The position numbers and the translations under genes were made by a program. Below, piece after piece: positions 42,666 to 51,129 of a stretch of DNA of 64,000 bases. Each line of letters opens with the position of its first letter. Within the stretch, counting starts at the first letter, position 1. Source of the DNA: Desulfomonile tiedjei DSM 6799 (GTDB taxonomy: Bacteria > Desulfobacterota > Desulfomonilia > Desulfomonilales > Desulfomonilaceae); NCBI RefSeq assembly GCF_000266945.1, contig NC_018025.1, positions 6,142,001 through 6,206,000 on the forward strand, given 5' to 3'. A model generated the notes under the pieces. The model saw nothing but the letters and a program-made list of their open reading frames with translations. It did no database searches and had not been told where the DNA came from.

Positions 42666-43919
42666 ATGATGAAGACCAGAGGCTGTATTTTATTTATTTG
42701 CCTGACGTTGGTTTTGTTGACTCTGGGGACCATGACTCAGGGATTTGCTCAGACTCCCGACAAGATCAAGGTTGGCCTGATGTTCGGACTTACCGGCCCG
42801 GCGTCGCCGATTGGACCGGTGCAAAGCAAAGGCGCCGAGATGGCCATCAAAGAGATTAACGCTGCTGGTGGAGTGAAGCTTGGAGGCAAGCAGATCCCCA
42901 TTGAAGCGGTGGTGAGAGATGACGAGACCAAGGGTGATGTAGCTGTCCGTCGGTTCAAAGAGCTACGCAATGAAGACAAGGTGGTCGGCCTGATAGGCTC
43001 GACCTTTGCCGCCATTGCCAAAGCGTTGAACAATCAAGTCGTCAATGAGCCTCTGCTGTACATAACCACATGCGTAGCCCCAATCGAAATGTTCGAAAAA
43101 AAGGAGCTCGCTCCCTCGACCTTCGGTATTCATGGAAGCGCTTACGCCATTGGGTATTCCGGTGCAGCATATATCGCGAATAACCTGAAGCCCAAAAAAG
43201 TCTACTTTTTGGCCCCGGCTTACGCTTTTGGACGCGACCAATATGCGGGAGCCAAAGCAGCTTTCGAGAAGTACAAAATTGAAGTTGTCTACGACGAAGC
43301 ACCTGTCCAGACTGCTGACTACACCCCTTATATCCAGAAGATCGCAGAAGCGAAACCTGATGTCTGCATGATGGCACAGTGGGGCACGGGCGCCATTTCT
43401 GTTCTGAAACAGGCTCACGAACTGGGCTTGAAAAACAAAACCAAAATTTGGTTTAACTGGATGACCAACGTTTTCGGCAGCGGCGTACCCGCGGAAGCTC
43501 TGGAGGGGGTTTACTCCCTGATGTCGTGGTATTGGAACCTCGAGGGATTTCAAGATGCGGAAGTTGTCAAGGCAGGCAAGACCTTTGTGGACCAATACGA
43601 AAAGATGTACGGCGAACCACCGGATCCTTATGCCGGCATGACCTACGTAGCATGCAAAGAACTTGTCCGGGGAATCGAACTGGCCCAATCCACCGACCCG
43701 AAGAAGATCGCTGAAGCCATCATGAAGAAACCGGAATTCGCCTCGATGAAAGGCCCTGGCACATGGCGTGAGGATCACCAACCTGTTTTCAAATACGGAG
43801 CCTTCGTGGTAGTCGGTAAAGGACCCGGCGAGCGTAAGAGTAAATGGGATCTGGTGAAAGTCATCGGCGCCTACACAGGGGACGATTATCTGCCATCTCT
43901 CAAGAGTGAAGGTTATTAA
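42666..43919 (+). CDS. Liv-type ABC transporter periplasmic binding protein
   Basis: 417 residues; AAGGAGGGACG precedes tandem ATG codons. A signal peptide (about 1-28, ending GFAQ) precedes a Peripla_BP_6 fold with IKVGLMFGLTGPASPIG. It is the first gene of a complete importer (K-G-F-M-H order here) and follows the molybdenum hydroxylase. Ligand candidates are an aromatic or heterocyclic acid, amide or amino acid. It is distinct from the orphan binding protein at 10653. Confidence 0.9.
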   Translation: MMKTRGCILFICLTLVLLTLGTMTQGFAQTPDKIKVGLMFGLTGPASPIGPVQSKGAEMAIKEINAAGGVKLGGKQIPIEAVVRDDETKGDVAVRRFKELRNEDKVVGLIGSTFAAIAKALNNQVVNEPLLYITTCVAPIEMFEKKELAPSTFGIHGSAYAIGYSGAAYIANNLKPKKVYFLAPAYAFGRDQYAGAKAAFEKYKIEVVYDEAPVQTADYTPYIQKIAEAKPDVCMMAQWGTGAISVLKQAHELGLKNKTKIWFNWMTNVFGSGVPAEALEGVYSLMSWYWNLEGFQDAEVVKAGKTFVDQYEKMYGEPPDPYAGMTYVACKELVRGIELAQSTDPKKIAEAIMKKPEFASMKGPGTWREDHQPVFKYGAFVVVGKGPGERKSKWDLVKVIGAYTGDDYLPSLKSEGY

Positions 43920-43932
43920 CTCATCTCTATAA

Positions 43933-43961
43933 AGAGAGGGGAGAGCAATCCCCTCCTCTCT
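43933..43961 (+). terminator. Hairpin between the binding protein and LivG genes
   Basis: AGAGAGGGGA, loop GAGCAA, then TCCCCTCCTCTCT forms a strong stem with no T-run, just after the binding-protein stop. Such hairpins commonly stabilise the abundant binding-protein mRNA relative to downstream transporter genes. Confidence 0.55.
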
Positions 43962-43985
43962 CCATGACCGAAACAGGGCTCGAAT

Positions 43986-44756
43986 ATGGCGCAACCGATC
44001 CTATCGACCGCTGGGGTAATCAAGAGCTTTGACGGCCTGGTCGCAGTCAACGACATTACGTATGAAGTCTTCCCAGGTCAAACCTCGGGTATAATGGGTC
44101 CGAACGGAGCAGGCAAGTCTACATTCTTCAATCTGCTTACGGGCTATTACCGACCTCAAAAAGGCCGGGTAATTTACCAGGGAAGAGACATCACCCACAT
44201 GCATTCACACGAGCGGGTGATTCTGGGGATCGCACGAACCTTCCAGTTGGTCTCGGTTTTCGATTCCATGACGGTCCTTGAGAACATGATGTTGGCCCGC
44301 GTTCGCTATGGTCGGGATTACAGCTCCAAGCTTCGTTTCTTCTTCAAAAATGTGCATCACCGGGAGCTAGAAGAGGAATGCCTGCAAGCTCTGGACGTAC
44401 TGGGAATCGCCGAAAAAGCAAAGATCAAAACTTCAGATATGTCGTATGGCGAAAAACGAGAGTTGGAGATAGCCCTTGCCCTTTCCCTTCAACCGCAAGT
44501 CTTGCTCCTGGATGAACCTTTTGCCGGTCTCAGCTTGGTGGATATAGCCCATATCAGCAAGGTAATAAACCGCATAAAAGGGCAGTTCGCCATTGTCATA
44601 ATCGAGCACAAGATTTCAAAGTTAATGGACCTGGTCGACACGTTGTGCGTAATCAATGAGGGCAGGCTGATTTGCCAGGGCGATCCGCAGCAAGTCATCT
44701 GCGATCCCGAAGTATCCGCGTGCTATTGGGGTAAGGAAGAGATGAAATGCTACTAA
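43986..44756 (+). CDS. livG: LivG-like ABC transporter ATP-binding protein
   Basis: 256 residues, one ABC domain with Walker A GPNGAGKST, signature MSYGEKRELEIALALS and Walker B VLLLDEPFAGLS, plus the LivG-type C-terminal extension ending in a short Trp/Lys tail. It overlaps the next ATPase gene by 10 nt, so the two are translationally coupled. It energises uptake through the LivM/LivH permeases. Confidence 0.92.
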   Translation: MAQPILSTAGVIKSFDGLVAVNDITYEVFPGQTSGIMGPNGAGKSTFFNLLTGYYRPQKGRVIYQGRDITHMHSHERVILGIARTFQLVSVFDSMTVLENMMLARVRYGRDYSSKLRFFFKNVHHRELEEECLQALDVLGIAEKAKIKTSDMSYGEKRELEIALALSLQPQVLLLDEPFAGLSLVDIAHISKVINRIKGQFAIVIIEHKISKLMDLVDTLCVINEGRLICQGDPQQVICDPEVSACYWGKEEMKCY

Positions 44757-45439
44757 CCGTTGAGAACCTCGACGTCTGTTATGGACACGCTCAAGTTTTG
44801 CATGGCGTGTCGCTGCGTTTGAACGAAGGCGAACTGGTGTGCGTCGTGGGGCGCAACGGAGCGGGCAAGACTACTTTGTTGAAGACGATCGGGGGATTCA
44901 TGTCGCCAACCAGCGGCACCGTCGACTTCAGAGGTGAAAGAATAGATGGAATACCCCTGGAACAGGTAGCTCGCATGGGCATAAAATACGTCTATCAGGA
45001 TAAGAGAGTCTTTAGCGAACTGACTGTACGCGAAAACCTGGAACTCGCGGCCTACGCGACAGGTCAGAGCCTCGACGAGGCCGTTGCAAAAGTGGTAGCC
45101 ATACACCCGAAGATGGGAACGCTTCTCAACTCCAAGGCCAAAGGGCTCTCAGGAGGAGAGCGACAGATCCTTTTGATAGGAAGGGCGCTCGTGGGAGATC
45201 CCCAGTTACTACTTGTAGATGAACCCACAGAAGGCCTGGCGGCTATCATCATCGGCGAAATCATAGACATCCTTTTAAAGATGAAGAATCGGATCACCAT
45301 GGTCGTAGTTGAACAGAACCTTTCTACCGTAGCAAGATTGGCGGATCGAGTGTACGTGATGAAGGAGGGTGTTTTTTCGCACGAGATCGACGATAAAAAG
45401 ACCATCGCAAATCCCTCTTCGTATGAAGACCAACTCTGA
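44747..45439 (+). CDS. livF: LivF-like ABC transporter ATP-binding protein
   Basis: 230 residues, ABC domain with Walker A GRNGAGKTT, signature LSGGERQILLIGRAL, Walker B LLLVDEPTEGLA and a VVVEQNL H-loop region. It lacks the LivG extension, as usual for LivF. It overlaps LivG by 10 nt and is followed by the permease genes. Confidence 0.92.
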   Translation: MLLTVENLDVCYGHAQVLHGVSLRLNEGELVCVVGRNGAGKTTLLKTIGGFMSPTSGTVDFRGERIDGIPLEQVARMGIKYVYQDKRVFSELTVRENLELAAYATGQSLDEAVAKVVAIHPKMGTLLNSKAKGLSGGERQILLIGRALVGDPQLLLVDEPTEGLAAIIIGEIIDILLKMKNRITMVVVEQNLSTVARLADRVYVMKEGVFSHEIDDKKTIANPSSYEDQL

Positions 45440-45454
45440 GTTCTGAGGTATGGC

Positions 45455-46408
45455 ATGTTTGGCAAGGTGGAAAAGAATCCGATCTTGACATTGACATGTA
45501 TGGCTCTAGCTTTCCTGATCTACGGTTATGCAACTTCATTGCCGAAGATTACGGATTTCATGATATTCTGCATCTTCGTTATCTCTTTCGACCTGTTGTA
45601 CGGCCATATGGGGCAGCTCTCCTTCGGACACATGCTGTACCTGGGAGCAGGCGCTTACGGCTGTGGCATGTTCGCCTATCATATCTATCCCGATCCGTTT
45701 CTATCGATCCTGGCCGGAGTGCTCGTGGGAGCAACTGTTGCTGCGCTGTTGGGCACGTTGGTGGTCAAGACGTCGCATGCAGCTTTCGCTCTTTCGAATC
45801 TGGCCTTGAACGAGGTTGGAGCCTATCTGGTACTAAGCCCCTGGCATAAATGGACAGGCGGCGAGGACGGATTGTCCCTTTTTTTCAAGAAGTATGGCTT
45901 CATCAATTTCGGCCAAAGCACATTTCGGTTTTATTTTTGCCTGGCTTCCTTGCTCCTGGTGGTCTATTTGATGCTGCTTCTGGTTCGCTCGCCGTACGGA
46001 AGCCTGTTGAAGGCGATCAAGGAGAATGAGGTTCGCGTGAGGTTCCTGGGGTACAATACCTTTCTCTACAAGTACATCACCTTTATTATCTCGGGTGCAA
46101 TAGCAGCGTTTGCCGGAGCTTTGATGAGCATTAACCTTTCCTACACGAATACCAGCCTCATTTCCCCTACCCGAAACGTAGAAGTGATCTTCGCTGCGTT
46201 AATGGGAGGTGCCGGCAGCGTTATCGGGGCTGTAGTGGGAGGAACGGCTTTCATGACCATAAGCAACTATTTGGCCATTTATGTGGTTCGGTGGGAAATG
46301 TTCCTGGGGTTCGCTCTATTGATCTTCGTTTTCTGGTTTAGGGAAGGGATCTGGGGTTATCTAAGCAAGTCCGGAGGAGCTTTGGAAAAGGAGCGGTCGA
46401 ACCCATGA
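45455..46408 (+). CDS. livM: LivM-like branched-chain/amide-type ABC permease
   Basis: 317 residues with eight to ten predicted membrane helices. Family landmarks are LYGHMGQLSFGHMLYLGAGAY and GSLLKAIKENEVRVRFLGYN, the ATPase-docking loop. It overlaps the next permease gene by 4 nt. The order ATPase-ATPase-LivM-LivH is the reverse of the usual H-M-G-F. Confidence 0.9.
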   Translation: MFGKVEKNPILTLTCMALAFLIYGYATSLPKITDFMIFCIFVISFDLLYGHMGQLSFGHMLYLGAGAYGCGMFAYHIYPDPFLSILAGVLVGATVAALLGTLVVKTSHAAFALSNLALNEVGAYLVLSPWHKWTGGEDGLSLFFKKYGFINFGQSTFRFYFCLASLLLVVYLMLLLVRSPYGSLLKAIKENEVRVRFLGYNTFLYKYITFIISGAIAAFAGALMSINLSYTNTSLISPTRNVEVIFAALMGGAGSVIGAVVGGTAFMTISNYLAIYVVRWEMFLGFALLIFVFWFREGIWGYLSKSGGALEKERSNP

Positions 46409-47250
46409 CCAATTTCGTGCAATCGATTCTGTTCGGGCTTACTATAGGAGGAATCCTTTACATAATATCGATAGGTCTGTCCCTCACTTTCGGAGCAATG
46501 GGTATCGTCAATTTTGCTCACGGGCTGATTTACGCAGTGGGCGCCTACGCAGTGTACACTGTGGTAACCGTGTTGGGAGGGGGCTTTCTTGCTGGAGTTT
46601 TAGCCGCTGTCATAGTTTCGATTCCTTTGAGCTATCTTATCGAACGGTTTGTCATAAGGAGACTGTACGGCCAGTCCATAGATTATGCCATCATAGCCAC
46701 CTACGCCGTTCTCCTGATAGGAGCCGACTTGCTGAAATGGATCTTCGGGGCAAGCCCCCTACCGATCATCGATCCTATTGGTGTGCTCTGGACTTCCGGC
46801 TCATTGGTAATGCCGGTATTCCGGTTGGTCATTATCGGGACGTCGGTGCTGATATTCTTCGGTCTGCAGTTGTTATTCAAGAAAACCCTTGTTGGAAAAA
46901 TCGTGGTGGCGGGCCTTCAGGATCGAGAGGCAGTTCGCAGCCTGGGAATCAATGTAGAGAGACACTTCGCAATAGTCTTTGTAATGGGCAGCGCGCTGGC
47001 CGCTCTTGGAGGAGTCCTCTACGCTCCGCTCAGTACGTTGGACCCCTACATGGGCTTCCAGATCCTTGTTCTTTGCTTCGCCGTTGTCATTGTAGGAGGC
47101 ATGGGTAACCTCAAAGGAACTGCTGTTGCGGCGTTTTCTCTTGGAATGGTTCATTCTTTGACCGCGGCATATATTGCGTCTTCAGCTTCGGACGCAATGG
47201 TTTACGTTGTAATGGCTGCCGTGCTAGTATTTCGACCGGTGGAGACATAG
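46405..47250 (+). CDS. livH: LivH-like branched-chain/amide-type ABC permease
   Basis: 281 residues with about eight membrane helices. Landmarks are LTFGAMGIVNFAHGLIYAVGAY and the docking loop GLQDREAVRSLGINV. It starts at an ATGA overlap with LivM. The C-terminus ends in VFRPVET, as in many LivH proteins, and completes the importer. Confidence 0.9.
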   Translation: MTNFVQSILFGLTIGGILYIISIGLSLTFGAMGIVNFAHGLIYAVGAYAVYTVVTVLGGGFLAGVLAAVIVSIPLSYLIERFVIRRLYGQSIDYAIIATYAVLLIGADLLKWIFGASPLPIIDPIGVLWTSGSLVMPVFRLVIIGTSVLIFFGLQLLFKKTLVGKIVVAGLQDREAVRSLGINVERHFAIVFVMGSALAALGGVLYAPLSTLDPYMGFQILVLCFAVVIVGGMGNLKGTAVAAFSLGMVHSLTAAYIASSASDAMVYVVMAAVLVFRPVET

Positions 47251-47263
47251 ATCAGGAGCTGTG

Positions 47264-48181
47264 GTGATCATGGAAAAAATTCAAGATGCATATCTCCGTA
47301 TGGGTATAGTACATTTCATGGCTTTTCCGGAACTGGCCGGCGGCGAAGGCCCCTGGGAAGAGACTGTGAAACAGATAGCCCTGGACCCTTTTTTCTCGGC
47401 TATAGAAATCACTCACATCGCTGATGAGCATCAGCGGCGAAGAGTGCGTGACATATGTCAACTGGCCTCCCTTGATATAGGATTCGGAGCGCACCCTACT
47501 ATCTTGGGCCAGGGACTGGATCTGAATTCCCTGGAAAAAGATCGTCGCGACCACGCTGTCGCCAAGATGAAGGAGCTGCTGGACGAAGCCTGCTTCATGG
47601 GAGCTCAGAGTTTTGTGGTTCTTTCCGGCAAAGACCCCGGTGAAGACAAACGCGAAGCTGCTATCCAAGCGCTGATAGTTTCTTTGAGCGAGTTGTGCGA
47701 CTATTCCAGGAAACAAGACGGCCCCACCGTAATCATAGAAGCTTTCGATTGCGATGTGGACAAATGTTGCTTGCTTGGACCGGCTGCTCTCTGTCGAAAA
47801 GTCGCCGAGGCTGTCTCCCGTGAACACGATAATCTCGGTTTGATGGTCGACCTCAGCCACATACCGCTTCTTCGGGAATCGCCTCTGGAGGCTTTGGAAC
47901 CGGTAAAGGAGTTTCTTGCTGCCGTTCATCTGGGAAATGCTGTCCTGGACCCGAATCTACCCGGTTATGGCGACTACCATCCGATCTTCGGAACCCCGGG
48001 TAGCGCGAATGGTGTCCCTGAGATGGTGGCTTTCCTGCGCACACTTGTACAGATAGGATTCCTGGATGGAAAAAGAAGACCTATGGTCAGTTTTGAGATC
48101 AAACCCATGCAAGGTCAGGATTCGCTTCTGGTGATCGCGAACGCAAAGCGGGTCATGCAACAGGCCTGGAGCCAAATTTAA
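47264..48181 (+). CDS. TIM-barrel sugar-phosphate isomerase/epimerase family protein
   Basis: 305 residues from a GTG at 47264, with AGGAG 5 nt before; an in-frame ATG at 47270 is the alternative. AP-endonuclease-2-type TIM barrel, as in hydroxypyruvate isomerase and myo-inosose/xylose isomerases. Candidate metal ligands are the Glu of VIIEAFD, the Asp/His of MVDLSHIPL, the His of AAVHLGN and the Glu near VSFEIKP. It lies between the Liv importer and two hydroxyacid dehydrogenases, so isomerisation of a 2-hydroxy-3-oxo or 2-oxo-3-hydroxy acid would fit. The exact reaction is not determined. Confidence 0.75.
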   Translation: MIMEKIQDAYLRMGIVHFMAFPELAGGEGPWEETVKQIALDPFFSAIEITHIADEHQRRRVRDICQLASLDIGFGAHPTILGQGLDLNSLEKDRRDHAVAKMKELLDEACFMGAQSFVVLSGKDPGEDKREAAIQALIVSLSELCDYSRKQDGPTVIIEAFDCDVDKCCLLGPAALCRKVAEAVSREHDNLGLMVDLSHIPLLRESPLEALEPVKEFLAAVHLGNAVLDPNLPGYGDYHPIFGTPGSANGVPEMVAFLRTLVQIGFLDGKRRPMVSFEIKPMQGQDSLLVIANAKRVMQQAWSQI

Positions 48182-48211
48182 CAAGCAAAAATTGAGGAAA
48201 AGGATCGTCCG

Positions 48212-49192
48212 ATGATTCCCACAATATTCGTGACCAGGCGCTTGCCCGAAGGGGCTATGCAGGTTCTGGCAGACAAATTCAATGTTGAGTGCAACCCTCA
48301 CGACAGAGTGTTAACCCGTGAGGAGCTACTGGCTGGTGTAAAAGGAAAGGACGGCATACTGCCGCTTTTGACGGACCGTATTGACGACGAGGTATTGGAT
48401 GCAGCCGGCCCGCAGTTGAAAATAGTGGCCAATTACGCGGTTGGCTTCAACAATATCGATCTCTCGGCGTGCACCAGGCGGAAGATTCCCGCCACCAACA
48501 CCCCCGGAGTGCTGACTGACACCACCGCGGATCTGGCAATGACTCTTCTTTTGGCCGTGGCTCGCAAGGTAGTGCCCGCGGACGCCTATGCCCGAGCTGG
48601 GAAGTACGAAGGTTGGGCTCCGCTCTTGTTCTTGGGAACCGACGTACATCACAAAACCTTGGGACTCATGGGACTTGGGCGCATTGGATTCGCTATGGCC
48701 AAACGAGCAGCAGGCTTTGATATGAACATTCTCTACCACGATTCCGTGAGAGCAGACTCCGAGCTGGAAAATAAAGTGGGAGCCAAGTTCGTAAGCAAGT
48801 CCGATCTTCTCTCTCAATCGGATTTTGTCTCCCTGCACGTACCTCTCACACCGGAGACTCACCACCTGGTAAGCGGTCCCGAATTGGGACTCATGAAGAG
48901 CTCCGCATATATCATCAACACCTCCAGAGGCGAGGTTCTGGACGAAAAAGCTCTGGTTAAGGCACTGCAGCAGGGGCAGATAGCAGGCGCAGGGCTGGAT
49001 GTCTTCGAGTTCGAGCCCGCTATAGAAAAAGAGCTGATTTCCATGGATAACGTGGTCATCTTGCCTCATATAGCCAGCGCTTCCACTGAAACCCGAACGA
49101 AGATGGGATTATTGGCTGCGGAGAACCTGATTTCCGTGTTGGTAGAGGGCCGAAGACCTCCCAATTGTCTAAATCCTGAGATTTTTTCCTGA
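48212..49192 (+). CDS. D-isomer-specific 2-hydroxyacid dehydrogenase (glyoxylate/hydroxypyruvate reductase-like)
   Basis: 326 residues; AAAGGA precedes the ATG. The NAD(P) domain shows GLMGLGRIGFAMAKRA. Catalytic residues are visible as Arg in NTSRGEVLD, Glu in FEFEP and His in LPHIASAS. Length and motifs match GhrB/glyoxylate reductases. It would interconvert a 2-oxoacid and a D-2-hydroxyacid in the cytoplasm, next to the TIM-barrel isomerase and the 3-hydroxyacid dehydrogenase. Confidence 0.9.
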   Translation: MIPTIFVTRRLPEGAMQVLADKFNVECNPHDRVLTREELLAGVKGKDGILPLLTDRIDDEVLDAAGPQLKIVANYAVGFNNIDLSACTRRKIPATNTPGVLTDTTADLAMTLLLAVARKVVPADAYARAGKYEGWAPLLFLGTDVHHKTLGLMGLGRIGFAMAKRAAGFDMNILYHDSVRADSELENKVGAKFVSKSDLLSQSDFVSLHVPLTPETHHLVSGPELGLMKSSAYIINTSRGEVLDEKALVKALQQGQIAGAGLDVFEFEPAIEKELISMDNVVILPHIASASTETRTKMGLLAAENLISVLVEGRRPPNCLNPEIFS

Positions 49193-49290
49193 GCGCTTTC
49201 TGAAAAGCGTTCCTGCGGATCACCACCTCTGCAAACAGATAGGGTCATTCCTTGGGAATCGGTAGCAATTATTGCTGAAAGGAAGATGCA

Positions 49291-50166
49291 GTGAAAGTAG
49301 CTTTCATAGGGCTGGGCACCATGGGCTGCCCGATGGCTTCGAATATATTGAAGGCCGGTCACGACTTGACCGTTTACAACCGCACAACGGCCAAAGAAGA
49401 ACCATTGGCAACGCGTGGTGCCAGCCGCGCGGCTTCGCCCAAAGATGCCGCAGGGCAAGCCGAAGTGATAGTGACATGCCTCAGCGATACTCCGGATGTG
49501 GAAGATGTGATACTTGGTACGGACGGCGTCATTCACGGCGCCCAGCCGGGTTCTATCGTGGTTGATATGTCCACCATCAGTCCCGAGGCGACTTGCAGAA
49601 TTGCTCAAGCCTTAGAAACAAAAGGAATAAGAATGGTGGATGCGCCTGTGTCGGGTGGCTCTGAAGGCGCGGAAAAGGGTACTCTTGCCATTATGGCAGG
49701 CGGCGATCCCGAAGACGTGGAAAGAATCTTGCCCGTCCTGAAATCTATGGGCACTTCCGTTACTCATGTGGGTGCAATAGGTGCAGGACAGCTTACGAAA
49801 GCCATTAATCAAACCATTATCGCCGGCGTTTATTTCAGCGTTGCCGAAGGGATGGTTCTGGGACTCAAAGCAGGTTTGGACATGGAAAAAGTGGTCCAGG
49901 CTATCGGCGGAGGCGCGGCAAGTTCCTGGGTACTCACAAATAGATCGAAGAACATGATTGATAACAACTACCCTCTAGGATTTCGCGTAAAGCTTCATCA
50001 GAAAGATTTGAGAATAGCCCTTGAAACCGCGAGAAAACTCGGTGTGACCCTCCCAGTGGCCGCTCTGGTGGATCAGGTAGAGAATGGGATCATTGCCAAC
50101 GGGTACGGCGACGAGGATGTGTCAGCAATGGCGCGCAGCATCAGGCAACAGTCCGGTATCGATTGA
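49291..50166 (+). CDS. Beta-hydroxyacid dehydrogenase (GarR/GlxR, 3-hydroxyisobutyrate dehydrogenase family)
   Basis: 291 residues from GTG at 49291, preceded by AAAGGAA. The Rossmann motif FIGLGTMGCPMASNI, the substrate-binding DAPVSGGSEGAEKGTL and the catalytic Lys in GAGQLTKAINQ are all present. Family substrates include tartronate semialdehyde/glycerate, 3-hydroxyisobutyrate and 2-(hydroxymethyl)glutarate. The last is of interest because it occurs in nicotinate fermentation next to a molybdenum hydroxylase. It is the last gene of the island; the product could be a semialdehyde for the MmsA-like enzyme at 28742. Confidence 0.9.
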   Translation: MKVAFIGLGTMGCPMASNILKAGHDLTVYNRTTAKEEPLATRGASRAASPKDAAGQAEVIVTCLSDTPDVEDVILGTDGVIHGAQPGSIVVDMSTISPEATCRIAQALETKGIRMVDAPVSGGSEGAEKGTLAIMAGGDPEDVERILPVLKSMGTSVTHVGAIGAGQLTKAINQTIIAGVYFSVAEGMVLGLKAGLDMEKVVQAIGGGAASSWVLTNRSKNMIDNNYPLGFRVKLHQKDLRIALETARKLGVTLPVAALVDQVENGIIANGYGDEDVSAMARSIRQQSGID

Positions 50167-50195
50167 GATGAAGTTGGAGTGCACAAATTCATCTC
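50165..50195. terminator. Hairpin in the convergent gap after the catabolic island
   Basis: GAGATGAA (50165-50172) pairs with TTCATCTC (50188-50195), overlapping the stop codon of the dehydrogenase gene. There is no T-run. It lies between convergent genes and may end either transcript weakly. Confidence 0.35.
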
Positions 50196-50278
50196 TGCTG
50201 GAGAGGGTTCGCGGTAAAAGTGAGCCGACCTGATTCATTGGATGTAGTCTGTCAATCATAGCCTCTACCAGGTTGCCA

Positions 50279-50629
50279 TTAAGCGAATTTACCGCGGAAA
50301 ATGAAAAAGACAGCTCCCAAAAGACAAAGACCAGCCCAAAGATAATCTCTTTCCAACGGCTCTCCCAGATAGAAGATTGAAAATGGAATGAAAACGCTTA
50401 AAGTTATCACTTCTTGAATAATCTTCAGTTGTCCCACTGATAAGACGGTATATCCAATGCGATTAGCAGGAACTTGAAGCAAATATTCGAATAGCGCGAT
50501 TCCCCAACTGACCAGCGCTGCAATAACCCATATTTTGTTATTGAGCTCCTTGAGGTGCGCATACCATGCAAAGGTCATGAAGACATTGCTGCAAATCAGA
50601 AGAAATATAGTCAGTATTACCGGATGCAA
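50279..50629 (-). CDS. Small four-helix membrane protein (DMT/DUF486 family)
   Basis: 116 residues with four membrane helices. The sequence pattern FMTFAWYAHL, FEYLLQVPANRIGY, LKIIQEVITLSVF and GAVFFIF is typical of the DUF486/DMT small transporter-like family. It is convergent with the dehydrogenase gene and stands alone. Its function is unknown; relatives are drug/metabolite-transporter-like proteins of one EmrE-sized repeat. Confidence 0.85.
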   Translation of the reverse strand: MHPVILTIFLLICSNVFMTFAWYAHLKELNNKIWVIAALVSWGIALFEYLLQVPANRIGYTVLSVGQLKIIQEVITLSVFIPFSIFYLGEPLERDYLWAGLCLLGAVFFIFRGKFA

Positions 50630-50689
50630 TTATTGTAGCCTTTCTTGTAACAGAGTTTTGCATAGTGCCATCCCGAGAATGTGGTGCTC

Positions 50690-50856
50690 ATACCAATATG
50701 CTTTCATAGAGGGAATATTGAGAGATCTGTTTTGGGCCGGTCCCGCCAAATCTCCTTCGCTACAAACGGCATCGCCTGACTTCGCTTCGGAGACATGCCG
50801 GGACCGGATTTGCTCCCGCCGGTGGCGGGATTACTTCTTTGAACGAACATTGGTAT
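50690..50856. repeat. MITE-like element, copy C
   Basis: It starts ATACCAATATGCTTTCATAG and ends TTCTTTGAACGAACATTGGTAT, so the ends form an inverted repeat of about 20 bp. The interior (CCGGTCCCGCCAAATCTCCT, CTCCCGCCGGTGGCGGG) is the near-complete inverse of copy B at 26989-27156. No transposase is inside. It lies upstream of the DUF486-type gene. Confidence 0.85.
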
Positions 50857-50986
50857 CAGGACCTGTTTCCGACCTATCGATATCCGAAATTCTTCGATTT
50901 GGCCAATTTCAGGTACTTCAATGGAAGGCTCTTTGTCAATGCTGAAGTCGGGTTCAATGTATCCATTCAGTTATACGTGGGGAAAA

Positions 50987-51072
50987 TCCCCCCTCCCCCC
51001 CCTTTATAAAAGGGGGGGTAAAGAAGCAACCCGAAATTCCCCCCTTAGTAAAGGGGGATTTGGGGGGATTTG
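50987..51072. repeat. CCCCCTTTA-type G/C-tract hairpin repeats
   Basis: Two adjacent hairpins: C-tracts, TTTATAAAA and a G-tract at about 50991-51018, and CCCCCCTTAGTAAAGGGGG at about 51038-51057, followed by the direct echo GATTTGGGGGGATTTGG. This kind of cccccttagtaaagggggatttgggggg tract is a dispersed repeat in many bacterial genomes, from memory. It is noncoding here. Confidence 0.7.
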
Positions 51073-51129
51073 GAAAGTTGGAAGGACTGTGATCCGAGAA
51101 AAGATTCTCTCTACCCCGAGTAACTGAAT

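Noticed and set aside
50535-50945. Plus-strand open frame across the DUF486-type gene end and MITE copy C
   Set aside because: Same reason as the frame at 26886-27299; it also overlaps a real gene on the other strand.
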